Shown piece by piece: positions 1 through 7,074 of a stretch of DNA of 14,073 nt. The stretch lies in NCBI GenBank assembly GCA_016206725.1, contig JACQRA010000062.1, positions 1-14,073 of the forward strand, given 5' to 3'. The notes beneath the pieces were generated by a model. It did no database searches. It worked only from the letters and a program-made list of their open reading frames with translations, and had not been told where the DNA came from. The DNA is from Candidatus Omnitrophota bacterium (lineage in GTDB: Bacteria > Omnitrophota > Gorgyraeia > Aquiviventales > Aquiviventaceae). Positions within the stretch are counted from its first letter, which is position 1. Each line of letters begins with the position of its first letter. Both the position numbers and the translations under genes were made by a program.

Positions 1-3000
1 CGCTTCACCTTCGATGCCGCCGGCCACATCACCCGCAAGGAGCTCTTCACCGACGGCACTCCCCCCGATAAGCCGAAATCGTACGTCACCCTCTACGAGT
101 ACAACGCGGCGGGTGAGCGCACCCGTGTCGTCTTCCCCCGCGGCAACAGCATCGAGTCTGCCTACGATGCGAAAGGCAACCTCTTGGAGCAGCGCCGCAA
201 GAAAATCGGCGCCGCCAAAGGGGTGCCCGATCCCTCCGACCTCGTGACGACGTTCACCTATGAGTCGCGCTTCAACCTCCTCAAAACCCTCACCGACCCC
301 CGCGGCAACGTCACCACCTACGCCTACGACGACGAGCTCGGGGAAGAATCGAAGGGGAACCTCCGCCGCATCACCGGCCCAGCGGTTGACGGCATTAGCC
401 CCGTCACCACCTTCACCTCCAACGGCTTCGGCCAGGTGGACACCGTGACCGATCCCACCGGCGTGGTGACGAAAGACGCCTACGATCCGGCGACCGGCTA
501 CCTCCTCAGCACCACCGACGGCTGGGGCACCCCGCTGGCCGGCACGACGCGCTTCACTCACGATGAGGTCGGCAACGTCACGGCCACCATCGATCCCAAC
601 GGCCACCGAACGAACTTTGTGTACAACGTCCTGAACCAACTGGTCCAGCGCACGGCCCCCGCCCCCTTCGGGTTCGAGACGTTCTACATCTACGAGGCCA
701 ACGGCAACCTCTTCCGAGTCGATCAGCAAACCACCACCACGCGACCAGGCCCTCGACCACGCCTCAACGATGGGCCGGCCAGCCCCACCGATGACTGGCA
801 GACCACCCGCTACGGCTACACGACCCTCGACCAACTGGCCTCCGTAGCCGATGACCTGACTCAGACCACCGGCTTCGGCTACGACGGAAGCGGCAACCGC
901 ACCACGCTGACCGATGCTAAGAATCAGAAGACGACCTCCCTCTATGATGAGCGCAACCTGCCGGCGACGGTGACCGATGCCGCCACGCCTGCCGGTATCA
1001 CCGCGTCTCGATACGACCCCAACGGGAATCTCACCGAGATCAAAGACGCGAAGGGGAATCCCACCACCTACCTCTACGATGATTTCGACCGCCTCAGCAA
1101 GACCACCTACGCCGATGGCTCCTTCGAGGGGTACGGCTACGACAAGAACGGCAATCTCACCAGCCGCGTCACCCCTGCGGGGCAGCGCATCACCTACGAG
1201 TACAATGCGCGCGATCTCCTGACCAAGACGATCACCCCGGAAGACACCACGATCTTCACCTACGACCTCGCGGGTCGGCTCCTCACCGCGACCAATTCAA
1301 CGGGTACGATCACCCTCACCTACGACACGCGCGGCCGGGTCAAAACCGTCACGTCCCCCGGCGGGAAGCCACTCACCTCCGCCTACGACGCCGCAGGCAA
1401 TCGCACCCAACTGAGTCATCCCGATGGCTTCACGGTTCTTGCCCACTACGACGCCCTCCATCGGCTCATCCGTGTGAGCACCACCGCCTCGCCAGTGCCG
1501 GGCTTCGTGACGCCCACCTCGCGCAACGGCCGGCTCGTCCTCACCTGGCAGGGGCAGGGCGCACTCCAGGTCGCCGAGCGCGTGACCGGGCCGTGGCGCG
1601 ACGTGACTCCGCCACCGACCAGCCCCTACGAGGTGCCCCTGGCTGGCGCGATGCAGTTCTATCGCCTCCTCGCCTCGCCAGGGAGCGCCCCCACCCACGC
1701 GCCCATCAGCTTCCTCTATGACGCCCTCTCGCGTCGCACCGGCCTGACGTGGCCCACCGGCCTGACCACGACCTACGGCTACGATGCGGCGAATCGGCTG
1801 CTGAGCCTGATGCTCACCCGCGGCACGACCGCACGGCTGAGCCTCGGTGCGACCTACGACCCCCTGGGCAACCGGCTGACGCAGCAGAGCGAGGCCGCCA
1901 CCGCGCCCCTTCGCTACGCGGCCACGTATGCGTACGACGCGGTGTCCCAACTCCTCTCAGCGACCGTCAATGGGGTGAAGACCGACTTCCGCTACGACGC
2001 CGTGGGTAACCGTCTCGCTGCCGCCGGACAGCTCTACGTCCCGAACCGCCTGAACCAGTACACCGCCGTGGGAGCCACGACGCTTCGCCATGACCTCAAT
2101 GGGAACCTCACCTTCGACGGGGTGCGGACGTACGCCTACGATTCCCAGAGCCACCTCATCAGCGTGACGGCTCCTCGCCTGAACGCGAGCTACGCCTACG
2201 ATCCCCTCGGCCGCCGCATCAGCAAAACCGTCAACGGCCTCACGACACAATTTCTCTTCGATGGGGATCAGCTCATCGCTGACTACGATGCTAGCGGCAA
2301 ACTGCTTGCGCGTTACATCTACGGCGCCGGCCTCGACGAACCGCTCATGATGGTGCGCGGCGACACGACGTACTCCTTCCACGCCGATGCCCTCGGCTCC
2401 ATCCTCGCCCTCACCGACAGCCGTGGCCAAGTCATTGAGTCGTACCGCTACGATGCCTTCGGGACACCCACCATCCTCGATCCTTCCGGCCAAGTCCGCG
2501 CCACCTCCCTTGTCGGCAACCGCTTCCTGTTCACCGGAAGGGAATACGACTCAGAGACGGGGCTGTACTACTTCCGCCAGCGGTACTACCATCCAGGCTT
2601 CGGTCGCTTCGTCTCACGGGAACCCGACCCCACCGACCCCAACCCCTACCGCTACGTGAACAACAACCCCACCTCCTGGATCGATCCCCTCGGCACCAAG
2701 CTCCTGAGTCCGCCCCCCACCCAGGGCTTGATGCCGGGGATCGAGGGCACCGGAGGGATCAGCCCACGGGCTCCTCCCATTTCGATCGACGTCTCACCAC
2801 CCTCCCCACCCTCGCCGACGGAGTGGCAACCCCCCATCGCGAATCCGCCCTCCGGGCCGGATGTGCTGCCGATTCCTCCAGTAGGCACTGAAGCTGGGCA
2901 GCGTGGGGGCAGCAAGTGGGTGAAGGCCCAAGAGAGCCTCGGGATCTTGACGGCGAAGGGTTCAAACTCAGGAGATGAAAAGCGACCCAAGAAAGGCGGC

Positions 3001-3171
3001 CAGAAGGGGAAGGGAAAAGACATCAAGCAGGTGGATGATATTGCCAGGCAATTTGGAATGGACGAAAGAAGGCGAAGTGATTTTGGCAGGTTCATAGAAA
3101 AAACTAAAGGAGGACAAGATCTCACCTTTCAAGATCTAATTAAAGCCGCAAAGGAATTTTTAGAAAGGTAA
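1..3171 (+). CDS. RHS/YD-repeat protein, 5'-truncated by window edge, with variable C-terminal tip
   Basis: The frame is open from base 1 and stops at TAA 3169-3171, so the N-terminus lies outside the window (1056 codons visible). More than twenty YD-type repeats (patterns such as YDxxGN, YDALSR, TYxYDxxG) run from the left edge to about base 2500. In the RHS/Tc-toxin C family these build a hollow beta-shell. The conserved RHS core follows: FTGREYDSETGLYYFRQRYY (about 2530-2589), GRFVSREP, then YVNNNPTSWIDPLG, with DPLG at 2683-2694, the usual boundary where the C-terminal cargo is cleaved off. After it come a Pro/Ser-rich linker (about 2695-2900) and a roughly 90-residue tip with a KRPKKGGQKGKGK stretch and a predicted helical end (IARQFGMDERRR, FGRFIEKTKGG, LIKAAKEFLER). 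The tip is visibly more AT-rich than the shell, suggesting cassette exchange. A non-YD insertion sits at about 1495-1700. The family role is contact-dependent or secreted polymorphic toxin. The tip's activity is not recognised, and an adhesin or wall-associated role remains possible. Confidence 0.93.
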   Translation, partial: RFTFDAAGHITRKELFTDGTPPDKPKSYVTLYEYNAAGERTRVVFPRGNSIESAYDAKGNLLEQRRKKIGAAKGVPDPSDLVTTFTYESRFNLLKTLTDPRGNVTTYAYDDELGEESKGNLRRITGPAVDGISPVTTFTSNGFGQVDTVTDPTGVVTKDAYDPATGYLLSTTDGWGTPLAGTTRFTHDEVGNVTATIDPNGHRTNFVYNVLNQLVQRTAPAPFGFETFYIYEANGNLFRVDQQTTTTRPGPRPRLNDGPASPTDDWQTTRYGYTTLDQLASVADDLTQTTGFGYDGSGNRTTLTDAKNQKTTSLYDERNLPATVTDAATPAGITASRYDPNGNLTEIKDAKGNPTTYLYDDFDRLSKTTYADGSFEGYGYDKNGNLTSRVTPAGQRITYEYNARDLLTKTITPEDTTIFTYDLAGRLLTATNSTGTITLTYDTRGRVKTVTSPGGKPLTSAYDAAGNRTQLSHPDGFTVLAHYDALHRLIRVSTTASPVPGFVTPTSRNGRLVLTWQGQGALQVAERVTGPWRDVTPPPTSPYEVPLAGAMQFYRLLASPGSAPTHAPISFLYDALSRRTGLTWPTGLTTTYGYDAANRLLSLMLTRGTTARLSLGATYDPLGNRLTQQSEAATAPLRYAATYAYDAVSQLLSATVNGVKTDFRYDAVGNRLAAAGQLYVPNRLNQYTAVGATTLRHDLNGNLTFDGVRTYAYDSQSHLISVTAPRLNASYAYDPLGRRISKTVNGLTTQFLFDGDQLIADYDASGKLLARYIYGAGLDEPLMMVRGDTTYSFHADALGSILALTDSRGQVIESYRYDAFGTPTILDPSGQVRATSLVGNRFLFTGREYDSETGLYYFRQRYYHPGFGRFVSREPDPTDPNPYRYVNNNPTSWIDPLGTKLLSPPPTQGLMPGIEGTGGISPRAPPISIDVSPPSPPSPTEWQPPIANPPSGPDVLPIPPVGTEAGQRGGSKWVKAQESLGILTAKGSNSGDEKRPKKGGQKGKGKDIKQVDDIARQFGMDERRRSDFGRFIEKTKGGQDLTFQDLIKAAKEFLER

Positions 3172-3669
3172 ATGAATCCACGAAACCAGCTTCAACGTCT
3201 TCAAAAAAAACTGACGGGTCTCAAAGTTACATTTCGACGACTGGTAGGGAATTCTTTAATTATTTACCTAGGATGCGAACCCGGAAACAAAGAAGGATAC
3301 GTTATTTGGTTTGAACCATGCTGGAATTTTTGCGGTCCGTCTAAAGTGTTAGCCGGGTCATGTCAGTCCGAACTGGCGGTTGGGCCATATCAGGCCGAGG
3401 GTTTCAAAAAGATTGCTCCACTCCTTGATAAATTGATCGGACGTAAGATTGTTTCTGTTCAAGTCGAACCACGCTCCAATCACTTGAAAGTTCTATTCAT
3501 CGGTGGTTATCAATTAACTACATTTATCGATGACCCCGAGAAAAATGAAAGTTGGCATATTACTGACAATGGTTCTGAATTAGTCATCTATGCATCGCCT
3601 TCTGGAATTGAGATTCGGAAAAATAAAAAACGGGAAAATAGGATTCCGGTTGACAGAATGCGTCATTAA
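3172..3669 (+). CDS. Putative immunity protein paired with the upstream RHS C-terminal tip
   Basis: This 165-residue protein begins with ATG on the base after the RHS stop (TAA|ATG), so the two are probably translationally coupled. A weak AAAGG lies at 3164-3168. It has no signal peptide or membrane segment and looks like a soluble cytoplasmic alpha/beta protein. Its second half has alternating hydrophobic strands: KLIGRKIVSVQVE, HLKVLFIGGYQLTTFIDD, then ESWHITDN. This layout of a 'core, strand, strand, ESW' resembles several small immunity-like families of unknown function, but I cannot name one. There are two Cys-containing positions in WFEPCWNFCG. The gene is strongly AT-rich compared with the GC-rich RHS shell and the downstream genes, a sign of separate acquisition together with the RHS tip. 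Immunity function is inferred from position and composition only. It could instead be an orphan remnant from an earlier tip. Confidence 0.7.
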   Translation: MNPRNQLQRLQKKLTGLKVTFRRLVGNSLIIYLGCEPGNKEGYVIWFEPCWNFCGPSKVLAGSCQSELAVGPYQAEGFKKIAPLLDKLIGRKIVSVQVEPRSNHLKVLFIGGYQLTTFIDDPEKNESWHITDNGSELVIYASPSGIEIRKNKKRENRIPVDRMRH

Positions 3670-3754
3670 TCGTCACTGATACGCCATGACGTCCGTCGGT
3701 CTCCTTGCGTTGCTCCTCGCCATCAGCCCACCGACCGTTGACCTATCGGGGGGC

Positions 3755-3798
3755 GTGGGGTCACGGGGTCAGGGTCAGGTCTTGCAATCCAACATCGC
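3755..3798. repeat. G-rich degenerate repeat, possible REP/RAYT-type scar in the non-coding gap
   Basis: The gap between the immunity-like gene and the toxin-antitoxin promoter (3670-3847) holds no convincing gene. Inside it a degenerate short tandem motif is repeated (GGGGTCAC, GGGGTCAG, GGTCAG), followed by GTCTTGCAATCC. Strings of this GGGTCAGGTCTTG type are, to my recollection, found beside REP-associated (IS200/Y1-type) transposase elements. The match is from memory of the motif, not from a search. No transposase is present here. A 50-codon open stretch starting with ATG 3686 runs across it but lacks a ribosome-binding site. Confidence 0.3.
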
Positions 3799-3847
3799 TC
3801 CTGCGAGGCTGAGATCATGTTCATCCGCTGCGCCGTAAACGCGACGG

Positions 3848-3875
3848 TTGACAGTAGATACTTATCGTGTATACT
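3848..3875 (+). promoter_or_regulatory. Sigma70-type promoter of the mazE-mazF-type operon
   Basis: A perfect -35 box TTGACA (3848-3853) is followed after 16 bp by TATACT (3870-3875), one mismatch from the consensus -10. The antitoxin start codon lies 20 bp past the -10, so the 5' leader is very short. MazE-type antitoxins usually bind at their own promoter. The spacer and -10 region are AT-rich, but I see no clean palindrome, so an operator is only inferred. Confidence 0.75.
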
Positions 3876-3894
3876 ATTGTGGGAGGTGAAAGCG

Positions 3895-4146
3895 ATGAAA
3901 ACGGAGCACATTAATATCACGATTCCACCTGATCTGCGTGAGGCCGTGGATCGAGAAGCGAGACGACGGGAGACGAAGCGTAGCACCTTGATTCAGAACG
4001 CCGTGAAAGTCTATTTGGGACTCTCGCGGCGCAGGGCACTGCGCGAGTTGTTAGCCGAGGGATACGCTGAGCTGTCGGAAGAATCCCGACGACTGGAACG
4101 CGAGTTCGAGCGATTGGACGCTGAGTCCTTGAAGTATGCGGATTAA
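3895..4146 (+). CDS. MazE-type ribbon-helix-helix antitoxin
   Basis: An 83-residue protein. The N-terminus (HINITIPPDLREAVDREARRRETKRSTLIQNAVKVYL) has the beta-strand, helix, helix layout of ribbon-helix-helix (CopG/MetJ-like) DNA-binding proteins. The charged C-terminal half (about residues 50-83, rich in Glu/Arg: RRLEREFERLDAE) is a likely helix that wraps the toxin. I chose ATG 3895 over the ATG at 3817 because GGGAGG (3881-3886) lies 8 bp before it and because 3817 would put the promoter inside the gene. The product should neutralise the adjacent toxin and repress their shared promoter, as is known for MazEF-type modules. It overlaps the toxin gene by 11 bp. Confidence 0.88.
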   Translation: MKTEHINITIPPDLREAVDREARRRETKRSTLIQNAVKVYLGLSRRRALRELLAEGYAELSEESRRLEREFERLDAESLKYAD

Positions 4147-4483
4147 GCGGGGCGACCTGGTCTGGGTTAACCTCGATCCGACAAAGGGTTCCGAGCAAGC
4201 CGGTCGTCGCCCTGTCCTGGTGATCCAAAACGATGTGGGGAATGCGGTTGCCCCGACGGTGATCGTCGCCCCCCTGACGACGAAAAGTTTTACGAAGCCG
4301 TACCCCATCAATGTCCATGTCCCGCGCGGGGTCGCCGGCCTCAAGCAAGATTCCACCGTGCTGCTGTCTCAAATCCGTACCATTGACAAGTCGAGGCTGG
4401 AACGAAAGAGCGGTCACCTTCCTCCCTCCTATTTGCAACAAGTCCATCACGCCATCTGCATTAGTCTCGGTTTAACATTGTGA
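4136..4483 (+). CDS. mazF: MazF/PemK-family endoribonuclease toxin
   Basis: A 115-residue protein of normal family length. The N-terminal RGDLVWVNLDP and GSEQAGRRPVLVIQND (residues 5-15 and 18-33), the central TVIVAPLT (41-48) and the QDSTVLLSQIRTIDKSRL block are the signature of MazF/PemK mRNA interferases. These cut single-stranded mRNA at short motifs and stop growth when the antitoxin is lost. Arg25 and Thr48 align by position with the catalytic Arg and Thr known from Bacillus subtilis MazF, so the toxin looks intact. The start ATG lies inside the end of the antitoxin gene (11 bp overlap), typical of coupled synthesis. The cleavage motif cannot be read from sequence. The downstream essential gene ispE starts only 11 bp after the stop, so it may be read from this operon's promoter. 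Confidence 0.93.
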   Translation: MRIKRGDLVWVNLDPTKGSEQAGRRPVLVIQNDVGNAVAPTVIVAPLTTKSFTKPYPINVHVPRGVAGLKQDSTVLLSQIRTIDKSRLERKSGHLPPSYLQQVHHAICISLGLTL

Positions 4484-4494
4484 CGTGTTGTTGA

Positions 4495-5391
4495 ATGCTC
4501 CGACTGCACGCCCCGGCTAAGTTGAATCTCTTTCTGCACGTGGTCGGGAAGCGGCCGGACGGGTATCACGAGCTGGAGACGCTCTTCGAGCGCATTGATC
4601 TCGCTGATGAGCTGACCTTTGCGCCCGCCGCTCGCCTTCAGCTCACCTGCAGCGATCCCTCGCTTGATACCGGGCCCTCCAATCTGGTGACGAAAGCGGC
4701 GGTCTTGCTCCAGGAGGCTACTGGCATCTCGACGGGTGCCACAATCCATCTGACCAAGCGCATTCCCATCGCCGCCGGATTGGGCGGAGGCTCGTCGGAT
4801 GCGGCGACGGCCTTGCTGGGTCTCAACCGTCTGTGGGCCGCGGGGTTGTCGAGACAAACGCTCCGAGAGCTTGGGGCTCAGGTGGGGTCTGATGTGCCGT
4901 TTTTTCTTGAGGAAGCCGCCTTCGGCATCGGCCGTGGGCGGGGCGAGCGGTGTGAGGCGTTGGCTGAGCCGTGGCCATCGCTGTGGCATGTCCTGGTGAG
5001 CCTGGATGCCCGCCTGTCTACTCAAGAGGTCTATGAGGGCCTGGACGGAACCGCCTTGACCCCGCCCCGCGGGGCGGGGTTGACACCGCCGCGTCCGTCC
5101 CTTAATATACTGGTACACGCCTTACGCAACGGCTCGCTTCGCGAGCTCGCCGAGGGGATGTCCAACGATTTGCAGCCCGAGGCGATCCGGCGTTGTCCTG
5201 TCATTGAGAAGATTCAGCAACACCTGAGGGCGACCGGGTGTCTGGGCACGATGGTCTCAGGTAGCGGGCCGTCTGTCTTTGGTTTCTGTGAGGATCGTGC
5301 TCAAGCTCAACGCGTCGCGCAACAACTTCGGAGGAACGCCGACCCATCCTGGCGGATCGCCGTGGTGAAGACCTTCAAGAACGATCAATGA
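4495..5391 (+). CDS. ispE: 4-diphosphocytidyl-2-C-methyl-D-erythritol kinase
   Basis: A 298-residue GHMP kinase of the MEP (non-mevalonate) isoprenoid pathway. It phosphorylates CDP-methylerythritol at the 2-hydroxyl with ATP in the cytoplasm. Visible motifs: APAKLNLFLHV with the active-site Lys9; the glycine-rich ATP loop PIAAGLGGGSSDAA (residues 91-104); GSDVPFFL with the catalytic Asp133; and the C-terminal GTMVSGSGPSVFGF (251-264). The length is normal, although residues about 188-200 (LTPPRGAGLTPPR) include an in-frame GC palindrome. The ATG at 4495 gives the expected N-terminus, but the 11 bp gap from mazF (GACGTGTTGTTGA region) contains no convincing Shine-Dalgarno sequence. Translation may depend on coupling to the toxin gene. 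No separate promoter is evident immediately upstream. Confidence 0.96.
   Translation: MLRLHAPAKLNLFLHVVGKRPDGYHELETLFERIDLADELTFAPAARLQLTCSDPSLDTGPSNLVTKAAVLLQEATGISTGATIHLTKRIPIAAGLGGGSSDAATALLGLNRLWAAGLSRQTLRELGAQVGSDVPFFLEEAAFGIGRGRGERCEALAEPWPSLWHVLVSLDARLSTQEVYEGLDGTALTPPRGAGLTPPRPSLNILVHALRNGSLRELAEGMSNDLQPEAIRRCPVIEKIQQHLRATGCLGTMVSGSGPSVFGFCEDRAQAQRVAQQLRRNADPSWRIAVVKTFKNDQ
5056..5090. repeat. Perfect 22-bp GC palindrome with flanking 11-bp direct repeats inside ispE
   Basis: Bases 5059-5080 form a perfect palindrome centred on the CCGCGG at 5067-5072. The 11-mer TTGACCCCGCC at 5056 recurs 24 bp later as TTGACACCGCC at 5080. In the ispE frame this gives LTPPRGAG then LTPPRPS, an in-frame period of eight residues. 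The structure could be a small duplication or a palindromic element tolerated in a surface loop. Confidence 0.8.
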
Positions 5392-5442
5392 CACACTCTG
5401 AGCGGCATCGAACCTGTTTCAGACGATGTGTTACCTTGGAAT

Positions 5443-5516
5443 TGGGGAGTAGTGTAACGGTAGCACAAGAGCCTTTGAAGCTCTACGTCCAGGCTCAAGC
5501 CCTGGCTCCCCAGCCA
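5443..5516 (+). tRNA. tRNA-Gln (anticodon TTG)
   Basis: A complete 74-nt cloverleaf. Acceptor stem TGGGGAG/CTCCCCA, D arm GTGT/GCAC, anticodon stem AGAGC/GCTCT with loop CTTTGAA giving anticodon TTG (5475-5477), four-base variable region ACGT, T stem CCAGG/CCTGG, discriminator G and an encoded CCA. U1 and the G discriminator fit glutamine identity. The T loop reads CTCAAGC, so base 54 is C instead of the almost universal T (position 5494). The gene sits between ispE and glmU, probably in the same transcript, as no clear promoter is seen just upstream. Confidence 0.96.
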
Positions 5517-5550
5517 GTCGCAATGTCTCGACGGAGGGCATGACAACCAT

Positions 5551-7074
5551 ATGAAACCACTCAGCGTGGTGATTCTGGCGGCGGGTAGTGGCACGCGGAT
5601 GAAGTCTGAGTTGCCCAAGGTGTTGCACCCGATGTGCGGCCGGCCGATGATCGCGTATGCGCTCGATCTGGCCGCCGCCTCAGGCATCAAGCAACCCGTG
5701 GTCATCTTGGGTGAATCGGCCGAGCAGATTCAGTCGCACCTGCCCAAGGAAGTCAAGATCGTCATCCAGTCGAAGCCCCTCGGCACCGGCAACGCCGTGC
5801 TCTTGGCTAAGCGAGCCGTCGGGGTCTCCGGCGACGTGTTGGTGCTCTATGCGGACACCCCGCTCTTGCGCCGCACGACGATCCAACGGCTGATCGAATC
5901 CCACCACCGCACCAACGCCACCTGTACCTTGCTCACGACCCATTTGGCCGATCCGACCGGCTACGGACGCCTCCTGCGGGAGGCGACCGGAGAGATCGTC
6001 GGGATTGCGGAAGAAGCCGAAGCCACCGCGATCCAACGGGCGATTCGAGAGATCAACGTCGGGCCGATCTGCGTGAGGGCCCAAGCGCTCTTCGACGTCC
6101 TCGCTCGCGTCCAGCCCGGTCAGGCGAAGAAAGAGATGTATCTGACCCAAGCCATCAATCTCCTGGCGAAAGAGCCCGGCACGAAATTCCAGGCGGTCCG
6201 CTTGGAGATGGCAATGGAAGGGTTGGGGGTGAATTCGCAGCATGAGATGGCGAAGGCCACAGCCATCATTCGACAGCGGATCATCGACAGCCATCTCAAC
6301 AACGGGGTGACCATTGTCGATCCCCAGATGACCTACATTGACCACGGGGTGTCCATCGGCCATGACACGATCATCCACCCCGGCACGGTCATTGAATCAG
6401 GGGTGAGCATCGGCCGCCGGTGTTCGATCGGGCCGTTCGCCCGATTGCGACGCGGTGTTGCGCTGGCCGATGAGGTGCAGGTCGGCAACTTCGTCGAGCT
6501 GGTGCGCACCAAGGTGGGGACCCGCGTGCGGATGAACCACATGACCTATTTGGGTGATACGACGGTCGAGGAAGAGGTCAACATCGGGGCGGGGACGATT
6601 ACGGCCAACTACGACGGGACGAGGAAATCACCCACCGTGATCGGCAAGGGCGCCTTCATCGGATGCGACACCGTGCTGGTTGCACCAGTGACCGTGGGAT
6701 CCGGTGCCGTCACCGGAGCGGGGGCGGTCATCCCCAAAGGACACGATGTGCCGGCTCGCGGGGTGGTGGTCGGCATCCCTGCCCGCCCCTTGGGCAAGGC
6801 AGGCGGGCCGGCGCATCCCTTGGAGAAATCCGAGCCCCCCATACGGAAGCAAGCCGTCAAGAAACCTGTAAAGAAGAAACCTGTGAAGAAGAAACCCGCG
6901 CGCAAGCCCGCGAAGCGACCGTCGCGACCGAAGAGATCGACCCGACCGAAAAGACCGACCAGACGGGCTCGACCGACTCGACCACGTCGCAAAGCTCGTC
7001 GGGTTGCGAAACGACCGATTCGGAAAGCTTCGAAGACGCGACGCGCCAGACCTACCGTGAAACGGAGGCGGTAA
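5551..7074 (+). CDS. glmU: Bifunctional GlmU (GlcNAc-1-P uridyltransferase / GlcN-1-P acetyltransferase) with basic C-terminal tail
   Basis: GlmU acetylates glucosamine-1-phosphate and then adds UMP, giving UDP-GlcNAc for peptidoglycan and lipopolysaccharide. The N-terminal pyrophosphorylase domain shows LAAGSGTRMKSELPKVLHPM (from residue 9). Later come the nucleotide-sugar segment (LYADTPLL) and GLGVNSQHEMA. The C-terminal left-handed beta-helix of hexapeptide repeats includes RMNHMTYLGDT, whose His330 matches the catalytic base, and NIGAGTITANYDGT. The enzyme core ends near residue 430. Residues 432-507 form an extra tail with 41 Lys/Arg of 76 residues, 12 Pro and no acidic residue, resembling histone H1-like or AlgP-like sequence; Escherichia coli GlmU (456 aa) has no such tail. 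GGAGGG at 5533-5538 is 12 bp before the ATG, which is rather far. prs starts 2 bp after the stop. Confidence 0.95.
   Translation: MKPLSVVILAAGSGTRMKSELPKVLHPMCGRPMIAYALDLAAASGIKQPVVILGESAEQIQSHLPKEVKIVIQSKPLGTGNAVLLAKRAVGVSGDVLVLYADTPLLRRTTIQRLIESHHRTNATCTLLTTHLADPTGYGRLLREATGEIVGIAEEAEATAIQRAIREINVGPICVRAQALFDVLARVQPGQAKKEMYLTQAINLLAKEPGTKFQAVRLEMAMEGLGVNSQHEMAKATAIIRQRIIDSHLNNGVTIVDPQMTYIDHGVSIGHDTIIHPGTVIESGVSIGRRCSIGPFARLRRGVALADEVQVGNFVELVRTKVGTRVRMNHMTYLGDTTVEEEVNIGAGTITANYDGTRKSPTVIGKGAFIGCDTVLVAPVTVGSGAVTGAGAVIPKGHDVPARGVVVGIPARPLGKAGGPAHPLEKSEPPIRKQAVKKPVKKKPVKKKPARKPAKRPSRPKRSTRPKRPTRRARPTRPRRKARRVAKRPIRKASKTRRARPTVKRRR

Noticed and set aside
1297..1950. Long antisense frame within the RHS gene, and similar antisense frames across glmU, prs and bamA
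   Set aside because: These are GC-rich shadow frames with no recognisable domain, opposite strongly conserved genes.
1..2500. CRISPR-like or satellite repeats suggested by many similar short strings
   Set aside because: They are YD protein repeats with varying DNA and spacing, explained by the RHS coding frame.
3686..3838. 50-codon frame with a signal-peptide-like start (MTSVGLLALLLAIS)
   Set aside because: There is no ribosome-binding site, the second half runs through the G-rich repeat, and its end overlaps nothing conserved. At most it is the remnant of a secreted protein gene.
3854..3890. Palindromic operator for the antitoxin in the promoter spacer
   Set aside because: Checking both strands gave only weak, gapped symmetry around GTATAC, not enough to call a site.
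5540..5554. Four-codon frame (ATGACAACCATATGA) overlapping the glmU start
   Set aside because: The ribosome-binding site is only 1 bp from its ATG. It is too short to separate from chance, although the ATGA overlap would permit coupling.
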